A stretch of DNA of 21,866 nt from Coptodactyla brooksi (lineage: Eukaryota > Arthropoda > Insecta > Coleoptera > Scarabaeidae): positions 1 to 21,866 of the forward strand of contig JAWQRM010000512.1 in assembly GCA_033557675.1 (NCBI GenBank). The letters are read 5' to 3'. Numbering within the stretch: position 1 is the first letter of the stretch; each line of letters opens with the position of its first letter. Below, one piece after another: positions 18,205 through 21,866 of this stretch. The position numbers and the translations under genes are program-made. The notes beneath the pieces were generated by a model. That model saw nothing but the letters and a program-made list of their open reading frames with translations. It did no database searches and was not told where the DNA came from.

Positions 18205-19248
18205 TATATTTTTACCGTCATTCAAATGGCTGTAACTTTGTAACCTGTCATCCAATTAACATGAACTTGGGTGCGTTCGAGAGAAGTGACTTGTATCTTT
18301 CTAACAGTAGATATGTTCGACAGATAGCGCTACGTATTCTATGCTTTAGATTAAAATTCTCGTTATTTAATTGTCATACTGTGTACCATTCCACAGGTAG
18401 GTTAGCCACCGGTCAAGAGAAATTAAAAGGAAATTGTTGTACACATTTTAACGGTTGTTCAAGCTAACCTTCAGTCTCATGACGTAAGGTAGAGATAAAA
18501 TTTCTTTAATTCCGTCTCTGATGGGTTGTTAAGAGGGAACATGGCGCAAAATCGTTCAGATTAATATCACATCGTAAACATCCACTTTTAATTAGTATAG
18601 CACGGCGGTGGATTGTTACGGAATTACCATATTTAAACCCTTAAAATAATATATGGTCGGATAATACTTCGCCGTTGATGCATGACATTAATTGTTATAA
18701 TGGACGCTATTAGCGTCAGCGTTTAATTGTTAATTTCGCCGCATTAACATACAATTTACTTAAACCCAATTTGAACGTGTGTGATAATTACAAAGTGGCT
18801 GGTCAGCACAATGTGTTCTATTTGAGGTAGTACCAATATTTTAAGGCTGCGATATACTTAGTTGGGCAAAAAACAACCAAGTAAAATGAATTACTTGCCA
18901 ACGAACCTGTAATTAAAAATACTTTCAATGACAGTACGCTTGTCAGTTCTGAAAGTGAAAAGTTTCAACTCAGTAGAGGATGTTCCACATGATTTTAGAA
19001 AGGAAGTCATCTCCACACCATAAAAGCGCAAGGTAAAGTTGCTAACGTTAATGAAACTGCTACAAGCTAGAGTGAAGAACTTGCTAAGATGCTTGAAAAA
19101 GGTGGCTACTGAACAACAAGTCTTTAATGCAGCCAAAACTGCTCTGTATTTGACGACATTGCTTTGCATCACTTTCGTATATAGGGAGGAAAAGTCAATA
19201 CCTGGATTTTAAGTGGAGTAGCAAATCCTGAATGACAACTGGTCTGTA
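18205..19248. other. Unassigned stretch
   Basis: The first part is probably the 5' leader of the mariner at 17430-18204, though no terminus was identified. The ORFs at 18189-18467 (+) and 18891-19172 (-) have no recognised motif. On the plus strand around 18900-19170, frames break repeatedly. Confidence 0.4.
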
Positions 19249-19250
19249 TA

Positions 19251-19992
19251 CAGGCTGTCCCAAAACTCAACGTCAAGCGGGGAACAGGCGAGAAAAAAGA
19301 AAAAAAATTATGTTGCTTAGTTTTCGAGATACAGCATATTATTGAAAATATTGAAAATCGACACCCTAGACTACGTTTTTAGGTGCTGTGATCACAAATT
19401 TCCAAATTTTTTAATGGTTATTTTTGTATCGTAATCCCAAATAACTCTGCTACAAATCGCAGCCATAAATAAAACAATAAAAGTTACAGTTAATTTAAAA
19501 AATAATAATTTAATGAGTCATTTGTTAAAAAAATATTTGTCGGCTAACTTTGACACTTCATACCGTAAAAAAATTTAGTAACACTAGCATGGCAAGTTAT
19601 TTCGAAAGATGGCCCATTTAGTCAAGATTCTAAAGAGGTATAATACTTTCTAATTATTTCCTTTTTTAAGAAGTTATTAGAAGTGATTTGCAAAGTGGGC
19701 CAATTTCAAATTAATTTTTATTACAAAAGTAGTAATACTAGTGGCTGCTCAAGATGCGATTTGCCTGTGCAAGACAGATATTGACGCATACATGAGTGCG
19801 AGTGAGACAGATAGTGACGCCTATTTTTTTAATTTTAATAAAAATTAAAAAAAAATATTTTTTTTTTAATTTTTTAAATATGCTATATCTCGAAAACTAA
19901 GCGACATATTTTTTTTTCTTTAATTTTAATAAAACGGACATAAATTGCACTCTCGCCTGTTCCCCGCTTGACGTTGAGTTTTGGGACACCTG
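19251..19992. mobile_element. 742-bp TA-flanked MITE
   Basis: The left end CAGGCTGTCCCAAAACTCAA and the right end (reverse complement CAGGTGTCCCAAAACTCAAC) start an inverted repeat that is near-perfect for about 43 bp, through CGTCAAGCGGGGAACAGGCG. A second conserved block further in (GCTTAGTTTTCGAGATA) is spaced differently on the two sides. TA flanks both ends (19249-19250 and 19993-19994). Near the middle are further inverted arms (TGGCCCATTTA at 19610 against CAAAGTGGGCCA at 19690), so the element is partly foldback. AGACAGATA(T/G)TGACGC is directly repeated at 19772 and 19805. There is no coding capacity, so it would depend on a transposase elsewhere. Confidence 0.85.
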
Positions 19993-19994
19993 TA

Positions 19995-20631
19995 TATCTA
20001 CATGACTTTTATTTACAGAAGACAATAAAAGTAAATTCCAGGTTTATAATATAATTTAATTTATAATATAACATAATATAATTTCCTGGGATATTGCCAG
20101 GTTTATACTATTTTGTGGCCTAATTATGAGCCATCTTCAGAGCTGATTTTGAGTGCAACCAACGTCTCTGCTGGTCTGTATTTGTCATCTGGATCTGTTA
20201 TGGTGAACGGCTGGTGCGAAATCTGATGTAAGTTTTTCTACTGCGCGTTAGATCTTTTGATTGTCTTCTAGATATTAATGTAGAAATACTTGAATTGGAA
20301 TATTCGTTTTTATATATTGACTTGTGCTTGAACACCGAGGGGCTTATTGATTATTTAAGATGGTAGCTAACCAAAATCAGAAAAAAATAATCATTGACGT
20401 GCTCAGTAGGCTTCCTCTATATTCTTAGTACTGCAAACTTTATACTCTTTTTTCTTCTCGGTACCAGGCTGGAAAAAAATCATATATACACATCATTCAT
20501 TAACTGCTTCGTTGGCCTAGTGGTCGTAAATACGACTGCTATGTGTTATTCCTTAACTAAACGTACAATTTTTGGATAAGTATTAAATATATACATATAT
20601 AAGGGCCGCCCAAATGACCCTTATATACATA
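19995..20631. other. Unassigned AT-rich sequence with simple repeats
   Basis: A run of TTTATAATATAATT-like units lies at about 20042-20082. An imperfect palindrome (arms built on TATATACATATATAAGGG at about 20588 and CCCTTATATACATATA to about 20633) sits directly against the terminus of the next element. A tRNA A-box-like motif at 20513 is listed separately. Confidence 0.5.
20513..20523 (+). promoter_or_regulatory. RNA polymerase III A-box-like motif (possible SINE head)
   Basis: TGGCCTAGTGG fits the A-box consensus TRGYNNARNNG exactly. It is followed by CGACTGCTATG, which resembles the anticodon arm of tRNA-derived SINEs. No B box (GGTTCGANNC) follows within the expected distance, so at most a truncated head remains. 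Confidence 0.4.
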
Positions 20632-21062
20632 TACAGAGTGTACCAAGCTCGATGGCCTATTAGAAGTATTTAGAGAACCAATGAATATATCATTCTGAAA
20701 TTTTGGCAATAGGCCTAGGTAAACATGAGCTTTCTTTCTGAAATATTTTTAAAATGGTGGTACTTCCGGTTCTACCGGAAGTTGATTGCAACTTTCTTAT
20801 TTCAAATGGAATAACCATTTTTTCTATTTCTTTTCTGATTCAGCATTAAATTCAAAATCTTTTCTGTACAAGATGTGTTTAACTTTTATGCTATATATTT
20901 TCGAGATATTATTTTTTTTCGCTAAAATTTAGCCAATGCAGTCATTTTTAAAAAAATCGAAATCAACAACTAAACTCGATCAAATTCGATCTAGTTTTTT
21001 TGTTGGTAATAGCCAAAGTACCGAACTTTGTAAAAATCTAGATTTCATTCCGGTCGTACATA

Positions 21063-21835
21063 CAGGGTGCCCGAAACCACCCTACTTTTTTACACGATTA
21101 GATGTAAAATCCAAGTTAAAACAATTTACTACCTAAAACTTTTTTTCTGAAATGTATAGTTTTGAAGTTATTAGCAAAAATGTATTTTTTTTTCTGCTAT
21201 TATAATAAGACACACAAGCATGCTTTGAAATTTTTAGAAACCATAGCAACTGACAACTGTTGAAATTATTGACAGCGTCAATCTTGTGAGTGTAATGAGG
21301 AAAGTTGTCTACTGGAGCAAAAATAATGCAAAACAATCGGAATAATAATTCACATACTGATTTAATGAATTTGGTTATTATTTATGGGCAATTTCAACGA
21401 ATAATTGGAAGAATGAATGACAGAAAATTTCGTAGAATTCAAAAGAATTTTATGCTGTATGGAAGACAAAATGCTGACAGAATATTCAATAGGCCTGTGT
21501 TAAATAACGAAGATACTGCAATCAATGTTCTCGCATACTTTCGTGCCAATCCAAATGCTTCCATTCGGGCCGCTGCAAATGATTTGGGCGTTTCGACTAT
21601 GTCAATTCAACATTCAGCATGCTTGTGTATCTTATTATAATAGTAAAAAAAAATACTTTTTTGCTAATAACTTCAAAACTATGCATTTTAGAAAAAAAGT
21701 TTTAGATAGTAAATTGTTACATCTTGGATTGTGCATCTAATCGTGTAAAAAAAAGTAGGGTGGTGCTATTTGAAAAAAAATATTTTTTTGTGTTTTAGTG
21801 TAGTTCAAATTCGAAAATTATTTTCCAGCACCCTG
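21063..21835 (+). mobile_element. 773-bp mariner-like deletion derivative with long terminal inverted repeats
   Basis: The ends are CAGGGTGC (21063) and GCACCCTG (to 21835), flanked by TA on the left and CA (probably a mutated TA) on the right. The inverted repeats extend to about 21223 and from about 21613. Shared blocks include CCACCCTACTTTTTT, TACACGATTAGATG, TTTTGAAGTTATTAGCAAAA and ACACAAGCATGCT. The right repeat holds about 65 bp after GGGTGC that the left repeat lacks. The 390-bp interior encodes the N-terminal part of a transposase that runs straight into the right repeat. Confidence 0.85.
21326..21640 (+). pseudogene. Truncated mariner-like (DUF4817-type HTH) transposase N-terminus
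   Basis: From the ATG at 21326 a frame of 104 codons is open to the stop at 21638. Residues about 5-55 (LMNLVIIYGQFQRIIGRMND, then NFMLYGRQNADRIFNRPV) resemble the DUF4817 N-terminal region. Residues about 62-95 (TAINVLAYFRANPNASIRAA, then NDLGVSTMSIQ) form the second HTH seen in insect mariner-like transposases. Full-length relatives continue into a DDE core of some 200 more residues. Here the frame enters the right terminal repeat after MSIQ (about 21612) and ends nine codons later. No stop or frameshift interrupts the DNA-binding part, unlike every other transposase in this window. The family is the same broad type as the remnant at 3895-4232. Confidence 0.75.
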
Positions 21836-21866
21836 CATGTACGACCGGAATGAAATCTAGATTTTT

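Larger units (their letters stand above)
20634..21866. mobile_element. Foldback element, left arm plus start of right arm (runs off the window)
   Basis: The left terminus CAGAGTGTACCAAG is preceded by TA (20632-20633). The arm runs to 21060. Its last 29 bp (21032-21060) are the exact reverse complement of the last 29 bp of the window (21838-21866). The 21063-21835 element lies between them. This indicates a palindromic element split at its centre by a later insertion, with the right arm continuing beyond the window. The arm contains the small palindrome ACTTCCGGT/ACCGGAAGT (20762-20782). No coding sequence is recognised in it. Confidence 0.6.

Noticed and set aside
17415..18250. AAATGGCTGTA near 17420 and again near 18226 as mariner terminal repeats
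   Set aside because: The two occurrences are in direct, not inverted, orientation, so they cannot be the inverted ends.
18891..19172. A 93-codon minus-strand frame and partly open plus-strand frames
   Set aside because: Neither strand gives a motif. The plus-strand frames change repeatedly without matching a known family.
1..21866. CRISPR arrays, rRNA genes, complete tRNA genes, or toxin and virus genes
   Set aside because: No regularly spaced unique-spacer array, no rRNA-like conserved block, no complete cloverleaf and no viral or toxin protein similarity was seen.

Overview
The window looks like intergenic or heterochromatic DNA from an insect (at least an arthropod) nuclear genome. It is AT-rich. 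Every recognisable protein signal is a transposase remnant: piggyBac, IS630/Tc1-like, classical mariner, and the insect mariner-like type with a DUF4817-style N-terminal HTH. Several TA-flanked miniature elements are also present. I found no intact host gene, no rRNA or tRNA gene, no CRISPR array and no bacterial-type operon. The species cannot be named from the sequence.

Layout. 513-860: first copy of a dispersed repeat (family D; second copy at 14168-14780). 1738-2110: a CpG-richer patch of unknown nature. 2839-4364: a deletion derivative of a mariner-like element (family E) on the minus strand, followed on that strand by a 0.75-kb repeat (family R). 4451-5945: a piggyBac pseudogene. 7286-8717: an IS630/Tc1-like element whose terminal inverted repeats are built from iterated ~21-bp units. 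8718-11954: no recognisable gene. 11955-13903: second copy of family E with family R inside it, inverted relative to the first. 14168-15041: D copy 2, with a 60-bp micro-element inside it, abutting the 5' end of a mariner. 16437-16704 and 17430-18204: two decayed mariner transposases on the minus strand. 19251-19992: a TA-flanked MITE. 20634-21866: the left arm of a probable foldback element, interrupted by a 773-bp mariner-like deletion derivative that still carries an open HTH-encoding N-terminus.

No genes work together here. The interest lies in how the elements relate to one another. The two E copies carry complementary internal deletions and are both linked to R. One element sits exactly at the symmetry centre of another element's palindrome. 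Four unrelated short elements share CAG(G/A)(G/C)TG-like ends next to TA. Every recognisable transposase is broken by stops, frameshifts or deletions. The least decayed is the truncated HTH reading frame at 21326-21640, so any present activity would probably be limited to trans-mobilisation of the miniature elements or to DNA binding by that truncated protein.
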